64,000 nt of DNA. It comes from JAALLB01 sp017643495. GTDB taxonomy: Bacteria > Pseudomonadota > Alphaproteobacteria > Rhizobiales > Rhizobiaceae. Below the pieces are notes generated by a model, which was given only the letters and a program-made list of their open reading frames with translations, did not search any database and was not told the DNA's origin. A program made the position numbers and the translations under genes. The stretch spans positions 310,001 through 374,000 of the forward strand of contig OZ244147.1 of assembly GCA_965216105.1 (NCBI GenBank). The letters are read 5' to 3'. How positions within the stretch are numbered: the first letter of the stretch is position 1; each line of letters begins with the position of its first letter. Positions 44,338 through 53,054 of this stretch are shown here, in pieces.

Positions 44338-45765
44338 TCACATGTTGATGGCCTTCGTCTCGAGGAACTCCTCAAGACCGAAGGCGCCGTTTTCCTTGCC
44401 GTTGCCGGATTGTTTGTACCCGCCGAAGGGCACATCATAATCCGCCGCTGCCCCGTTGACGTTCACGCTGCCAACGCGAAGCCTGCTTGCTACCCGCCGC
44501 ACCCTCTCGGTGTCGGATGAGTGGATAAAGCCTGACAAGCCGTAAACCGTGTCATTTGCAATCCGGATACCTTCATCTTCCGTTTCAAATGGAATGAGGG
44601 CAATTACCGGGCCAAAAACCTCTTCGCGTGCAATTGTCATGTCATTGTCAACATCCGCGAAAACAGTCGGGCGGATGTAATACCCCTTGTTCAAGTGCGC
44701 AGGGCGGCCGGTTCCGCCACAAACCAGTGTAGCCCCTTCGTCGATCCCTGCCTGTATCAATCGCTGGATGTGCTCAAACTGCTTGCTGTTGACGACCGGG
44801 CCAAGGTGTTCACCCTCCTTCATGGGGTCATCGACTTCCAGGGCGTCGACCACGTTTTTCACGCGTTCGACCATTTCGGGATAGACGGACTTTTCAATGA
44901 TCAGCCGTGAAGGGGCGTCGCAGGACTGGCCATTATTGATGAAACAGTCGGCAATAGCGGCATTCGCTGCATTGTCGAGGTCTGCATCGGCAAACACCAG
45001 GTTCGGCGATTTGCCACCCAGTTCCAGTGCAACGCGCTTAACGGTATCTGCTGCGGCCTTGGAAATTGCAATCCCGGCTCGCGTCGAACCGGTAAAGGAA
45101 ACCATGTGAATGCCGGGATGGGTGGAAATTGCTTCACCAACACCCGGCCCGTCTCCGTTGACAAGATTGAAAACGCCGGGTGGGCAGCCTGCCTCGTCGA
45201 TGATTTCGGCCAGAAGGAGAGCGGAAAGGGGAGACATTTCACTTGGCTTGAGTATCGAGGTGCATCCGGCAGCAATTGCTGGCGCGACCTTGACGATCAC
45301 CTGGTTTATCGGCCAGTTCCATGGCGTGATCAAACCGACCACGCCAACGGGTTCATCAACCAGTATGGAGCCCCCGCGCATGGATGGTCGCTCGAATTCA
45401 TGCGCCGCAAGTGCCTCCATGACCGCTTCAAGATGCCCATCCCCGCATGGTGCCTGGACTTCTCGGGAAAATGTGATGGATGTACCCATTTCAAGTGCCA
45501 TCAGCCGGGCAAATTCATCCGATCTCTTTTTGTAGAGCTCCGTGATTTTCCGAAGCAGTTCGATACGGTCTTCAACGCTTGACCAGCCCCAGCTTTCAAA
45601 TGCTGAAGTTGCCGCCGAAACGGCCTTGTCCACATCGGCAGCGGTTCCAAGGGCAATGGTGGCAACCGGTTCTTCCGTTCCGGGATGGATAACATCGAAA
45701 CCGGTTGCACCCGGTTCGGGCTCAACCCACTTGCCGTTTATATAAAATTGCCTGTGACGATCCAT
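44338..45765 (-). CDS. NAD(P)-dependent aldehyde dehydrogenase
   Basis: 475-residue ALDH superfamily enzyme. Catalytic Cys282 in NNGQSCDAPSR, general base Glu248 in LELGGK, cofactor region TPWNWP and FTGSTRAG, and oligomer part at the C-terminus (FGGYKQSGNGKENG). Typical length. ATG at 45765 with AGGA 7 bp upstream. First gene of the operon with LysE, AMACR and amidase; the palindrome CTTGTACAAG at 45801-45810 lies just upstream. Substrate unclear, probably aliphatic aldehyde. Confidence 0.9.
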   Translation of the reverse strand: MDRHRQFYINGKWVEPEPGATGFDVIHPGTEEPVATIALGTAADVDKAVSAATSAFESWGWSSVEDRIELLRKITELYKKRSDEFARLMALEMGTSITFSREVQAPCGDGHLEAVMEALAAHEFERPSMRGGSILVDEPVGVVGLITPWNWPINQVIVKVAPAIAAGCTSILKPSEMSPLSALLLAEIIDEAGCPPGVFNLVNGDGPGVGEAISTHPGIHMVSFTGSTRAGIAISKAAADTVKRVALELGGKSPNLVFADADLDNAANAAIADCFINNGQSCDAPSRLIIEKSVYPEMVERVKNVVDALEVDDPMKEGEHLGPVVNSKQFEHIQRLIQAGIDEGATLVCGGTGRPAHLNKGYYIRPTVFADVDNDMTIAREEVFGPVIALIPFETEDEGIRIANDTVYGLSGFIHSSDTERVRRVASRLRVGSVNVNGAAADYDVPFGGYKQSGNGKENGAFGLEEFLETKAINM

Positions 45766-45800
45766 CTTGTTCCTGTCCCGAGAAAACGATTCCGCCACAC

Positions 45801-45810
45801 CTTGTACAAG
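45801..45810. promoter_or_regulatory. Palindrome CTTGTACAAG upstream of the aldehyde dehydrogenase operon
   Basis: Perfect 10-bp palindrome 36 bp before the ATG on the minus strand, inside the wider imperfect repeat CACCTT/AAGGTG. Could be a TetR- or MarR-type operator; no regulator gene is next to it. Confidence 0.3.
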
Positions 45811-45901
45811 AAGGTGCTGCAGGTCCAGCATGAATCGCCGATTGTTTTTGACGGCAGGCCTGCCCTGCGAGCAACAGGAAGGACGAAAACTCCAATTTTT
45901 C

Positions 45902-45931
45902 TTGACTTTTGGGGAGGGTCGGGGCTATATC
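45902..45931 (+). promoter_or_regulatory. Promoter of rplU-rpmA
   Basis: TTGACT (45902-45907), 18-bp spacer, TATATC (45926-45931). A leader of about 120 nt follows, with the palindrome GCCCGCGGGC (46002-46011) 48 bp before the rplU ATG, which could fold into a regulatory hairpin. Confidence 0.6.
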
Positions 45932-46058
45932 CGCGCGAGCAGCGAAGACGAAGGTCGACGCTAGACATTCTAACTCCCTATCGGAAGACTGAAAAAAGAT
46001 GGCCCGCGGGCGGCTTTAGCCTGACGAGAGCCTTGTGGAACACTGGAAGGAAACAAAG

Positions 46059-46733
46059 ATGTTCGCAGTCGTAAAAACCGGTGGCAAGCAATATCGCGTT
46101 GTTGCCGAAGATGTATTGAAAGTTGAAAAACTGGCAGGTGAAGCCGGTGATTTCGTTGAGCTCAACCAAGTGCTGATGGTTGGTGAAGGTGACGATGTCA
46201 CGCTTGGAGCGCCTACCGTCGATGGCGCCATTGTCTCTGCCGAGATCATTGAGCAGGGTCGTGACCGCAAGGTTATTGCCTTCAAGAAGCGCCGTCGCCA
46301 GAATTCACGCCGCACCATCGGCCACCGGCAACACCAGACAAAGCTGCGGATCGCCGAGATTTTGACAGATGGCAAGAAGCCTTCGAAAAAATCGACAGTA
46401 ACGAAGGACGCTGCTGCCAAGAAAGAAGCTCCTGCGAAGGCAGCTCCCAAGAAAGCAGAAGCCAAGAAAGATGCTCCAAAGAAAGAGAGCAAGGCTGAAG
46501 CAGGCAGTGCTGCACCTCTCTTTACTGCACCTGCAGGGGAGGCTGACAAGCTGACCGACATAAAGGGAATTGGCCCGGTTGCAGAAAAGCAACTCAAGGA
46601 ACAGGGTATCACGACCTTTGCGCAGATCGCGAAATTGACCGACAAGGAAGTTGCGCGTATTGATGAAAACATGCCATTCAGCGCTGACCAGATTTCTGAC
46701 TGGCGTGACCAGGCAAAAGAATTGGCCAAGTAA
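46059..46733 (+). CDS. rplU: 50S ribosomal protein L21 with C-terminal HhH extension
   Basis: 224-residue protein; residues 1-103 are a normal L21 (MFAVVKTGGKQYRV, the KRRRQNSRRTIGHRQ rRNA-binding loop). The rest is extra: a Lys/Ala/Pro-rich linker (about 110-160) and a helix-hairpin-helix-like domain (TDIKGIGPVAEKQLKEQGI to the end), as seen in other Hyphomicrobiales L21 proteins. ATG at 46059 has AAGGAAAC upstream. Followed by rpmA after 23 bp. Confidence 0.95.
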   Translation: MFAVVKTGGKQYRVVAEDVLKVEKLAGEAGDFVELNQVLMVGEGDDVTLGAPTVDGAIVSAEIIEQGRDRKVIAFKKRRRQNSRRTIGHRQHQTKLRIAEILTDGKKPSKKSTVTKDAAAKKEAPAKAAPKKAEAKKDAPKKESKAEAGSAAPLFTAPAGEADKLTDIKGIGPVAEKQLKEQGITTFAQIAKLTDKEVARIDENMPFSADQISDWRDQAKELAK

Positions 46734-46756
46734 GCCGACCTTTAGGAGATAACGAC

Positions 46757-47023
46757 ATGGCTCACAAAAAAGCAGGCGGCTCATCCCGAAACGGTCGCGA
46801 TTCCGCCGGACGCCGTCTTGGCGTCAAGAAATTCGGTAACGAAGAAGTTTTGGCAGGCAACATCATTTGCCGCCAGCGTGGTACAAAGTGGCACCCCGGC
46901 CAGAATGTAGGCATGGGAAAAGACCACACCATCTTCGCTGTTGTTAACGGTACAGTGAATTTCCAGAAAAAAGGCAATGGCCGGACCTATATCAACGTTG
47001 TCCCGGCAGAAGCCGCCGAATAG
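46757..47023 (+). CDS. rpmA: 50S ribosomal protein L27
   Basis: 88-residue L27, close to the peptidyl-transferase centre. N-terminus MAHKKAGGSSRNGRDSAGRR is intact with no leader to be cleaved, RQRGTKWHPGQNVGMG is typical. Standard partner of rplU. A terminator follows at 47085. Confidence 0.97.
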   Translation: MAHKKAGGSSRNGRDSAGRRLGVKKFGNEEVLAGNIICRQRGTKWHPGQNVGMGKDHTIFAVVNGTVNFQKKGNGRTYINVVPAEAAE

Positions 47024-47084
47024 CCGGCAAATTCAAAGCCGGTGTCTGACCCCCGGCCAAAACACATTACAGGCTGTTCTGGAG

Positions 47085-47110
47085 GGGAGCTGACACCAGC
47101 TTCCCTTTTT
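47085..47110 (+). terminator. Rho-independent terminator of rplU-rpmA
   Basis: Stem GGGAGCTG (47085-47092), loop ACAC, CAGC-T-TCCC (47097-47105, one bulge), then TTTTT, and a second T-rich run just after. 62 bp past the rpmA stop. Confidence 0.8.
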
Positions 47111-47134
47111 GATTTTTACGCGAGGAAAAGCACA

Positions 47135-47725
47135 ATGCTCAAGCAGGAGACAGGCAGCTCTGAAGGCCTCGGTATTGCGTGTGAAATACTGACCACAAAA
47201 GATCTTGTACTTCGTCCTCCCAGGAAAGAGGATGCAGCAGACATTGCCAGCCTTGCCAACAATATCAATGTGGCAAGCATGCTCGCTTCAATGCCTTATC
47301 CGTATTTCGATACGCATGCAGAAGAATTCATCGAAAAGATTTCGAATCCTTCCGTAACCGATTGTCACTATGCAATCACGCATGCTGAAACCGGGGCAGT
47401 GATGGGCATTTGTTCCCTTCATGGTCCGGGTCACTCGCACGGCCTGCCCTATGTTGGCTATTGGCTCGGTGAAGAATTCTGGGGCAACGGATATGCCACC
47501 CAGGCAGCAAGAGGACTGATTGACCTTTTCTTCAAGGCCGGCACCCGGGATGCCTTGATTTTTTCTGTGCTGACTGTGAATGCCCCGTCGCGCCGTGTTA
47601 TTGAAAAATGCGGTGCATCATTGTGGAAAGAGGAACAGCTCTATTCGGAGTTCTTCCGTGCTGACCGGACAGTCCAGCATTACCGCATAACACGCGAGAG
47701 CTGGATGGGGGCGGTAAGCTCCTGA
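47135..47725 (+). CDS. GNAT-family N-acetyltransferase, RimJ/RimL type
   Basis: 196-residue acetyltransferase of the RimJ/RimL (Acetyltransf_3) class, which acetylate ribosomal-protein N-termini or small amines. The acetyl-CoA region is GYWLGEEFWGNGYATQAARG, with NAPSRRVIEKCG later in the fold. ATG 47135 is preceded by GAGGA; the open frame from 47042 would run through the terminator and is rejected. Sits between rpmA and obg as in many Hyphomicrobiales. Substrate unknown. Confidence 0.87.
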   Translation: MLKQETGSSEGLGIACEILTTKDLVLRPPRKEDAADIASLANNINVASMLASMPYPYFDTHAEEFIEKISNPSVTDCHYAITHAETGAVMGICSLHGPGHSHGLPYVGYWLGEEFWGNGYATQAARGLIDLFFKAGTRDALIFSVLTVNAPSRRVIEKCGASLWKEEQLYSEFFRADRTVQHYRITRESWMGAVSS

Positions 47726-47758
47726 GGTGATGCCTGATCGGATTAACGGACCCAAGAC

Positions 47759-48802
47759 ATGAAATTTCTGGATCAGGTCAAGGTTTATATACGGTCCGGT
47801 GATGGCGGAGCCGGATCACTGTCTTTTCGTCGTGAAAAGTACATCGCCATGGGCGGCCCGGACGGTGGTGATGGCGGCAAGGGTGGTGATGTCTGGGTTG
47901 AGGCTGTTGAAGGCCTCAACACCCTGATTGATTATCGTTACCAACAGCACTTCAAGGCAAAGACCGGCCATCACGGACAGGGCCGAAACATGCATGGCGC
48001 GAATGCAGAACCGATCACCTTGAAAGTGCCGGTCGGAACCCAGGTTTTTGAAGAAGACAACGAGACCCTGATTACCGACCTTGATGAGGTCGGGGAACGC
48101 TACCTGTTGGCGAAGGGAGGCAATGGCGGTTTTGGCAATGCCCATTTCAAGTCTTCGACCAACCAGGCCCCCCGCCGTGCCAATCCGGGGCTTGAGGGAA
48201 GTGAGCGCTGGATTTGGCTGCGTCTCAAACTGATTGCCGATGCGGGTCTGGTTGGGCTGCCGAATGCCGGAAAATCCACATTTCTTGCCAGTGTTACGGC
48301 TGCCAAGCCCAAAATTGCCGACTATCCCTTTACGACCATTCACCCCAATCTGGGTGTTGCAAAGATAGACAGTCGTGAATTTGTAATTGCCGATATTCCC
48401 GGTCTCATTGAAGGAGCCCATGAAGGTGTGGGGATCGGGGACCGTTTCCTTGGCCATATCGAACGCACCCGGGTACTGCTTCATCTGGTTTCAGCTCAGG
48501 AGGCTGATGTAGTTGAGGCCTACAATACGGTGCGAGCGGAACTTGAGGCGTATGGTAAAGGGCTTGAAGACAAGCTTGAAGTACTTGCGCTCAGCCAATG
48601 CGATACTGTTCCAGAGGAAGAGCGGAATGAGAAACTGAAGCTTCTCTCAAGGGTCGGCAACCAGACTGCTTTGGCGCTTTCCTCTGCTACCAGGGAAGGG
48701 GTTGAGGAAACCCTGCGGGCAATGATTTCCCATGTCGAAGCGGCCAGGGAAGCCGATGCTCCCGAAAAAGAAGCCGAACCGGGTGACTGGCTGGACCTGT
48801 GA
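47759..48802 (+). CDS. obg: GTPase Obg/CgtA
   Basis: 347-residue essential GTPase for 50S maturation and stress control. N-terminal glycine-rich Obg fold (GGDGGKGGDVW), G1 GLPNAGKST at 166-174, G3 DIPGLIEGAHEGVGIG, G4 SQCD (N/T-KxD variant: S-Q-C-D). The C-terminal tail (DAPEKEAEPGDWLDL) is acidic. Its stop overlaps the proB ATG (TGATG), so coupling is likely. Confidence 0.96.
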   Translation: MKFLDQVKVYIRSGDGGAGSLSFRREKYIAMGGPDGGDGGKGGDVWVEAVEGLNTLIDYRYQQHFKAKTGHHGQGRNMHGANAEPITLKVPVGTQVFEEDNETLITDLDEVGERYLLAKGGNGGFGNAHFKSSTNQAPRRANPGLEGSERWIWLRLKLIADAGLVGLPNAGKSTFLASVTAAKPKIADYPFTTIHPNLGVAKIDSREFVIADIPGLIEGAHEGVGIGDRFLGHIERTRVLLHLVSAQEADVVEAYNTVRAELEAYGKGLEDKLEVLALSQCDTVPEEERNEKLKLLSRVGNQTALALSSATREGVEETLRAMISHVEAAREADAPEKEAEPGDWLDL

Positions 48803-49959
48803 TGAACGCCGTCAGCCCCATTCCAAAACGTATTGTCATCAAGGTTGGTTCTGCACTTCTGGTCGACCGGAAAACAGGTCTCAAACGGGCATGGCTTGAT
48901 GCGCTGTGTGCCGATATTGACATGTTGCGCGCCCGCGGCAGTGAAGTATTGCTTGTTTCATCGGGCGCAATTGCCTTGGGACGGAGCAAGCTTGGCCTGC
49001 CGAACCGCATACTCAAACTTGAGGAAAGTCAGGCAGCAGCAGCAACTGGCCAGATACTGCTTTCCAGGGCCTATAGCGAAGCGCTTGGCCAGTATGGGCA
49101 TCACTGTGGCCAGGTCTTGCTGACCCTTGGAGACACCGAAGAACGCAGGCGCTACATCAATGCCCGAGAAACCATTTCCACCCTGTTGCGGCTTGGCGTG
49201 GTACCGATTGTCAATGAAAATGACACTGTAGCGACCAGTGAAATCCGTTATGGGGACAATGATCGTCTGGCAGCACGTGTTGCGACAATGATAGCGGCAG
49301 ACCTTTTGATACTTCTGTCTGATGTGGACGGTTTTTATTCCGGCATCCCGGGAAAGGATGCCAATGTGAAACGGTTCGATAGCGTTGAGGAAATTACGCC
49401 GGAAATCGAAGCCATGGCGGGTGATGCAGGCACCGAACTTTCCCGTGGCGGCATGGTCACAAAACTTGAAGCGGGCAAGATAGCAACCTCGGCAGGAACT
49501 GCCATGGTCATCACTTCCGGCAAGGCAATGAACCCGGTGCAAAAACTGTTTGAAGGCGGCGATGCCACCTGGTTTCAGGCCAAGGACAATCCCGTTACAG
49601 CCCGCAAGAAGTGGATTTCCGGGCAGATCGAAATGACCGGTGGACTTGTTATAGACAATGGCGCGGAAAAAGCCCTGAACAGTGGCAAGAGCCTGCTGCC
49701 GGCTGGTGTTGTATCCGTTCAGGGAGAGTTTTCCCGCGGGGATGTTGTACGGGTATGCTCTGAAGCAGGTGAAATGCTTGGTTGCGGGATTGTTTCCTAC
49801 GATGCGACCGATGCAGCGAGGATTGCAGGTTGCCGGTCCGATAAGGTACAAGAAATTCTCGGGTTTGAGGCGCGGGGAGCGATGATCCATCGTGACAATC
49901 TCGTAATTCGCACGAACACACCCAGACATGGGCCAGAAACGGAGTTCAGTGATGCTTGA
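48802..49959 (+). CDS. proB: Glutamate 5-kinase
   Basis: 385-residue enzyme of the first step of proline synthesis. Amino-acid kinase domain with IVIKVGSALL and SSGAIALGR, catalytic loop DTVATSEIRYGDNDRLAA, and a C-terminal PUA domain (about 285-370), the full-length proteobacterial type. ATG at 48802 overlaps the obg stop; a GTG three bases earlier is possible. proA follows with an 8-bp overlap. Confidence 0.96.
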   Translation: MNAVSPIPKRIVIKVGSALLVDRKTGLKRAWLDALCADIDMLRARGSEVLLVSSGAIALGRSKLGLPNRILKLEESQAAAATGQILLSRAYSEALGQYGHHCGQVLLTLGDTEERRRYINARETISTLLRLGVVPIVNENDTVATSEIRYGDNDRLAARVATMIAADLLILLSDVDGFYSGIPGKDANVKRFDSVEEITPEIEAMAGDAGTELSRGGMVTKLEAGKIATSAGTAMVITSGKAMNPVQKLFEGGDATWFQAKDNPVTARKKWISGQIEMTGGLVIDNGAEKALNSGKSLLPAGVVSVQGEFSRGDVVRVCSEAGEMLGCGIVSYDATDAARIAGCRSDKVQEILGFEARGAMIHRDNLVIRTNTPRHGPETEFSDA

Positions 49960-51235
49960 CAGGGTAAGTAACAGCGCTGATGTGCATGACATCATGCTGG
50001 AACTGGGCAAGAAAGCCAAAGCTGCAGCGAAGGTTCTGGCGACGGCAGATGGTTCACGCAAAAACCAGGCGCTTGAAGCGATGGCGGAATGTTTGTGGGC
50101 TGAACGGGACAACGTCCTGTCTGAAAATGAAAAAGACATGGTTGCCGCCCGGGCTGGCGACATGGCGCAGGCTTTCCAGGACCGATTGCAACTCGACGAG
50201 AGCAGAATAAAAGCGATGATGGCCGGGTTGCAGGACATCGCTGCGCTTGATGATCCGGTTGGCGCTGTGATGGCAGAATGGGATCGCCCGAACGGTCTTC
50301 ATATTGAGCGTGTGCGGACGCCGCTGGGTGTTATCGGGGTGATTTTCGAATCCCGTCCGAACGTTACCGCGGATGCAGGGGCCCTGTGCCTGAAATCCGG
50401 CAATGCGGTTATTCTGCGTGGTGGCTCCGATAGCTATCACACGTCCCGTGCGATACATGCCTGTCTTGTGCAAGGGCTGGAGAAAGCCGGGTTGCCGGGA
50501 GACGCGATCCAGATCGTGCCAACCACGGACCGGGCAGCTGTCGGTGAGATGTTGTCAGGTCTTGGCGGCAATCTTGATGTGATTGTGCCGCGGGGAGGGC
50601 GCAGTCTTGTCGAGCGGGTGCAGGCAGAGGCGCGTGTCCCGGTTTTCGCCCATCTCGAGGGTCTGTGTCACGTTTACATCGACAAGTCTGCAGACTTACA
50701 GATGGCTATTGATGTAACGGTCAATTCCAAGATGCGCCGCACCGGCATATGCGGCGCTGCGGAAACATTGCTGCTTGATAAAGCTGCGAAGGACACGCAT
50801 CTCAAACCCATTCTCGAAGCATTGCGTACGGCAAAATGTGAAATCAGGGCAGACGGAACCATTGTCGGGATTTTCCCCGATGTATCAGAGGCCAGTGAAA
50901 TGGACTGGAAAACCGAGTATCTGGATTCAATCATATCCGTGAAGCTGGTTGACGGGATCGATGGTGCAATCGATCATATTTCAAACTATTCATCCGGACA
51001 TACAGAAAGCATCATTGCCGAGGATACGGATAGTGTCGACAAATTCATGGCTGAAATAGATTCCGCCATTTTGCTGCACAATGCTTCGACACAGTTTGCA
51101 GATGGTGGTGAGTTCGGTATGGGGGCGGAAATCGGCATTGCCACGGGAAAGATGCATGCACGGGGGCCTGTCGGTGTTGAGCAGTTGACGAGTTTCAAGT
51201 ACCGCGTTCGTGGTAACGGACAGACCCGGCCCTGA
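49952..51235 (+). CDS. proA: Glutamate-5-semialdehyde dehydrogenase
   Basis: 427-residue NADPH-dependent reductase of gamma-glutamyl phosphate, step two of proline synthesis. Catalytic Cys267 in TGICGAAETLL; ESRPNVTADAG and GGSDSYHTS are family marks; C-terminus GPVGVEQLTSFKYR. ATG at 49952 with GGAG 9 bp upstream and 8 bp overlap with proB; an in-frame start at 49928 lies deeper in proB. Confidence 0.95.
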   Translation: MLDRVSNSADVHDIMLELGKKAKAAAKVLATADGSRKNQALEAMAECLWAERDNVLSENEKDMVAARAGDMAQAFQDRLQLDESRIKAMMAGLQDIAALDDPVGAVMAEWDRPNGLHIERVRTPLGVIGVIFESRPNVTADAGALCLKSGNAVILRGGSDSYHTSRAIHACLVQGLEKAGLPGDAIQIVPTTDRAAVGEMLSGLGGNLDVIVPRGGRSLVERVQAEARVPVFAHLEGLCHVYIDKSADLQMAIDVTVNSKMRRTGICGAAETLLLDKAAKDTHLKPILEALRTAKCEIRADGTIVGIFPDVSEASEMDWKTEYLDSIISVKLVDGIDGAIDHISNYSSGHTESIIAEDTDSVDKFMAEIDSAILLHNASTQFADGGEFGMGAEIGIATGKMHARGPVGVEQLTSFKYRVRGNGQTRP

Positions 51236-51255
51236 CCGGACGGCAGCTTTCCAGG

Positions 51256-51906
51256 ATGATCGTTTCCAATACCCTACAGGATGCAATGCGGATTCCTTCC
51301 GCCGGGGACGGTGCGCGGATCGGGCTTTTTGGGGGGTCTTTCAATCCCCCGCACGAGGGGCATCTCAACTTGTGTCATCTGGCACTCAAGCGTCTCAAAC
51401 TGGACCAGATCTGGTGGATGGTGACGCCCGGCAACCCCCTGAAGGATGTTTCCACCTTGCCTGAACTGGCCGAGCGCGTCGCCTTGTGCCGGGCCATGGT
51501 GCGTCATCCCGATATCAAGATCACGGCTTTCGAGGCTGCTCACCGGATACGTTATACGGCGGACACTGTTGCGGTATTGACCCGTCTCAGGCCAAGGCTG
51601 AAGTTTGTCTGGTTGATGGGAGCCGACAATCTGGCCAATTTTCATGAATGGCAGGATTGGTGGAAAATTGCGCACAATTTGCCAATTGCGGTGATTGACA
51701 GGCCGGGCTCCACCCTTGCCTACCGGTCGGCACGGGCAGCGCTTGCCCTTTCGAGATATCGTGTTGACGAGGCGGATGCCAGTCTGCTTGCGGACATGAA
51801 GCCACCGGCTTGGACTTTCCTGCACGGTCCGCGCAGTCCTTTGTCATCAACCTGGTTGAGAGCACAGGCCGAAAAGAACGGGTCGGCCGGCAAGAAGGCC
51901 CGGTAA
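51256..51906 (+). CDS. nadD: Nicotinate-nucleotide adenylyltransferase
   Basis: 216-residue enzyme that makes deamido-NAD from nicotinate mononucleotide and ATP. Nucleotidyl-transferase signature GGSFNPPHEGH at 26-36, GADNLANFHEWQDW, and the C-terminal (S/T)STxLR motif as SSTWLR. The N-terminal 20 residues are slightly longer than usual. Follows proA by 20 bp. The next gene (rsfS) is 184 bp on, with an inverted repeat between. Confidence 0.95.
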   Translation: MIVSNTLQDAMRIPSAGDGARIGLFGGSFNPPHEGHLNLCHLALKRLKLDQIWWMVTPGNPLKDVSTLPELAERVALCRAMVRHPDIKITAFEAAHRIRYTADTVAVLTRLRPRLKFVWLMGADNLANFHEWQDWWKIAHNLPIAVIDRPGSTLAYRSARAALALSRYRVDEADASLLADMKPPAWTFLHGPRSPLSSTWLRAQAEKNGSAGKKAR

Positions 51907-51966
51907 CCATTTGTTAACCAAACAGTCTTGATACTTACACACAATCAGCCCTATTCTGGTTGTGCA

Positions 51967-51989
51967 CACAATTTGGTACAGAAATTGTG
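51967..51989. promoter_or_regulatory. Inverted repeat CACAATTT-N7-AAATTGTG
   Basis: Two 8-bp arms (51967-51974, 51982-51989) separated by GGTACAG, in the nadD-rsfS gap about 100 bp before rsfS. Spacing and symmetry fit an operator for a dimeric regulator, or a stem with a 7-base loop. Confidence 0.35.
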
Positions 51990-52090
51990 CGAAACGTGGT
52001 ATGGAGTAAGGTGCAGCAGGCGTGAATGCCTGCTTAACCGGCAATCGTGCCAAACCGAAACTGCATAGCGAGGGAACCCTGAATACAGCA

Positions 52091-52486
52091 ATGCAGACAG
52101 AAGGTACCGGAAGCGGTGCCTCGAACAGGACAGAGAAGACCGCTATTGCAGCAGTTGCCGATGTTCTAGAAACCGTGACGAGCAGCCTGGAAGATTCCAA
52201 GGCAGAAGAAATCATCACCATCGACATCCAGGACAAGACAGCAATTGCCGATTACATGGTGATTGCTTCAGGGCGTTCACACCGTCATGTCAGTGCCGTT
52301 GCCGACCAGCTTCTTCGCAAGCTGAAGGAAACCAAGGTGCCGGCAAAGGTTGAAGGCCTTGAAAGTGCCGATTGGGTGTTGATCGATGTTGGTGATGTCA
52401 TCGTGCATCTTTTCAGACCGGAAGTACGTGAGTTCTACGCGCTTGAAAAGATGTGGCAGATGCCTTCTTCCGACGAGAGGCACTAG
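52091..52486 (+). CDS. rsfS: Ribosome silencing factor RsfS
   Basis: 131-residue factor that binds L14 and blocks subunit joining when nutrients are low. Core from about 20: SKAEEIITIDIQDKTAIADYMVIASGRSHRHV, and DWVLIDVGDVIVHLFRPEVREFYALEKMW at the end. The ATG at 52091 has only a distant GAGGGA; a GTG at 52022 would give a longer, unlike N-terminus. Classic nadD-rsfS-rlmH order. Confidence 0.92.
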   Translation: MQTEGTGSGASNRTEKTAIAAVADVLETVTSSLEDSKAEEIITIDIQDKTAIADYMVIASGRSHRHVSAVADQLLRKLKETKVPAKVEGLESADWVLIDVGDVIVHLFRPEVREFYALEKMWQMPSSDERH

Positions 52487-52501
52487 ACAGGCGCTTGTAC
52501 G

Positions 52502-52984
52502 ATGCGGCTAGCGATTCTTGCGGTCGGCCGGATGAAGGCCGGTCCGGAGCGGGAACTTTATGATCGCTATCATCAGCGAATCAGCAGATCGGGAGGTAAC
52601 CTGCATCTGCAAGGTCCCGACCTTGTTGAGACAGCGGAAAGCAGGGCTCGCGATGCAATTGCACGAAGAAACGCGGAGGCGGAAAGCCTGATTGCTTCCG
52701 CAGGAAATGCGCCAAGAATCATTTTGCTCGATGAAAACGGCAAGGATCTGGACAGTCGCGCTTTTGCCGCATTGATTCGCGAGGAGCAGGATGCGGGTAC
52801 TGACACCCTGTCCTTTGCACTTGGCGGACCTGACGGGCATGGTGATGCCTTACGTGCCAAGAGTTTCAGAAAACTTCGTTTTGGTTCCTTCACATGGCCG
52901 CATCAAATGGCGCGTATCATGCTTGCAGAGCAAATCTACAGGGCGATTACCATATTGTCGGGGCATCCGTACCATCGCGACTGA
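52502..52984 (+). CDS. rlmH: 23S rRNA pseudouridine-1915 N3-methyltransferase RlmH
   Basis: 160-residue SPOUT (knotted) methyltransferase. Marks are MRLAILAVGRMKAGPE at the start, LDENGKDLDSRAFA, the SAM knot region FALGGPDGHG, and RIMLAEQIYRAITILSGHPYHRD at the end. Typical length. 15 bp after rsfS, before the envC-like gene. Confidence 0.95.
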   Translation: MRLAILAVGRMKAGPERELYDRYHQRISRSGGNLHLQGPDLVETAESRARDAIARRNAEAESLIASAGNAPRIILLDENGKDLDSRAFAALIREEQDAGTDTLSFALGGPDGHGDALRAKSFRKLRFGSFTWPHQMARIMLAEQIYRAITILSGHPYHRD

Positions 52985-53054
52985 GTTGGATCGCGATCGA
53001 TTCTTTCAGCGAATTGCCAATTCGGGTAAGCTCCAAGCCTGAAGGAGAATCAGT

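Noticed and set aside
47042..47134. N-terminal extension of the GNAT protein
   Set aside because: It would include the rplU-rpmA terminator hairpin; a good ribosome site precedes the ATG at 47135.
48958..50238. 426-residue open frame on the minus strand across proB and proA
   Set aside because: Antisense to two clear enzymes, composition unlike a normal protein (many Cys, His and Ser), no recognisable motif.
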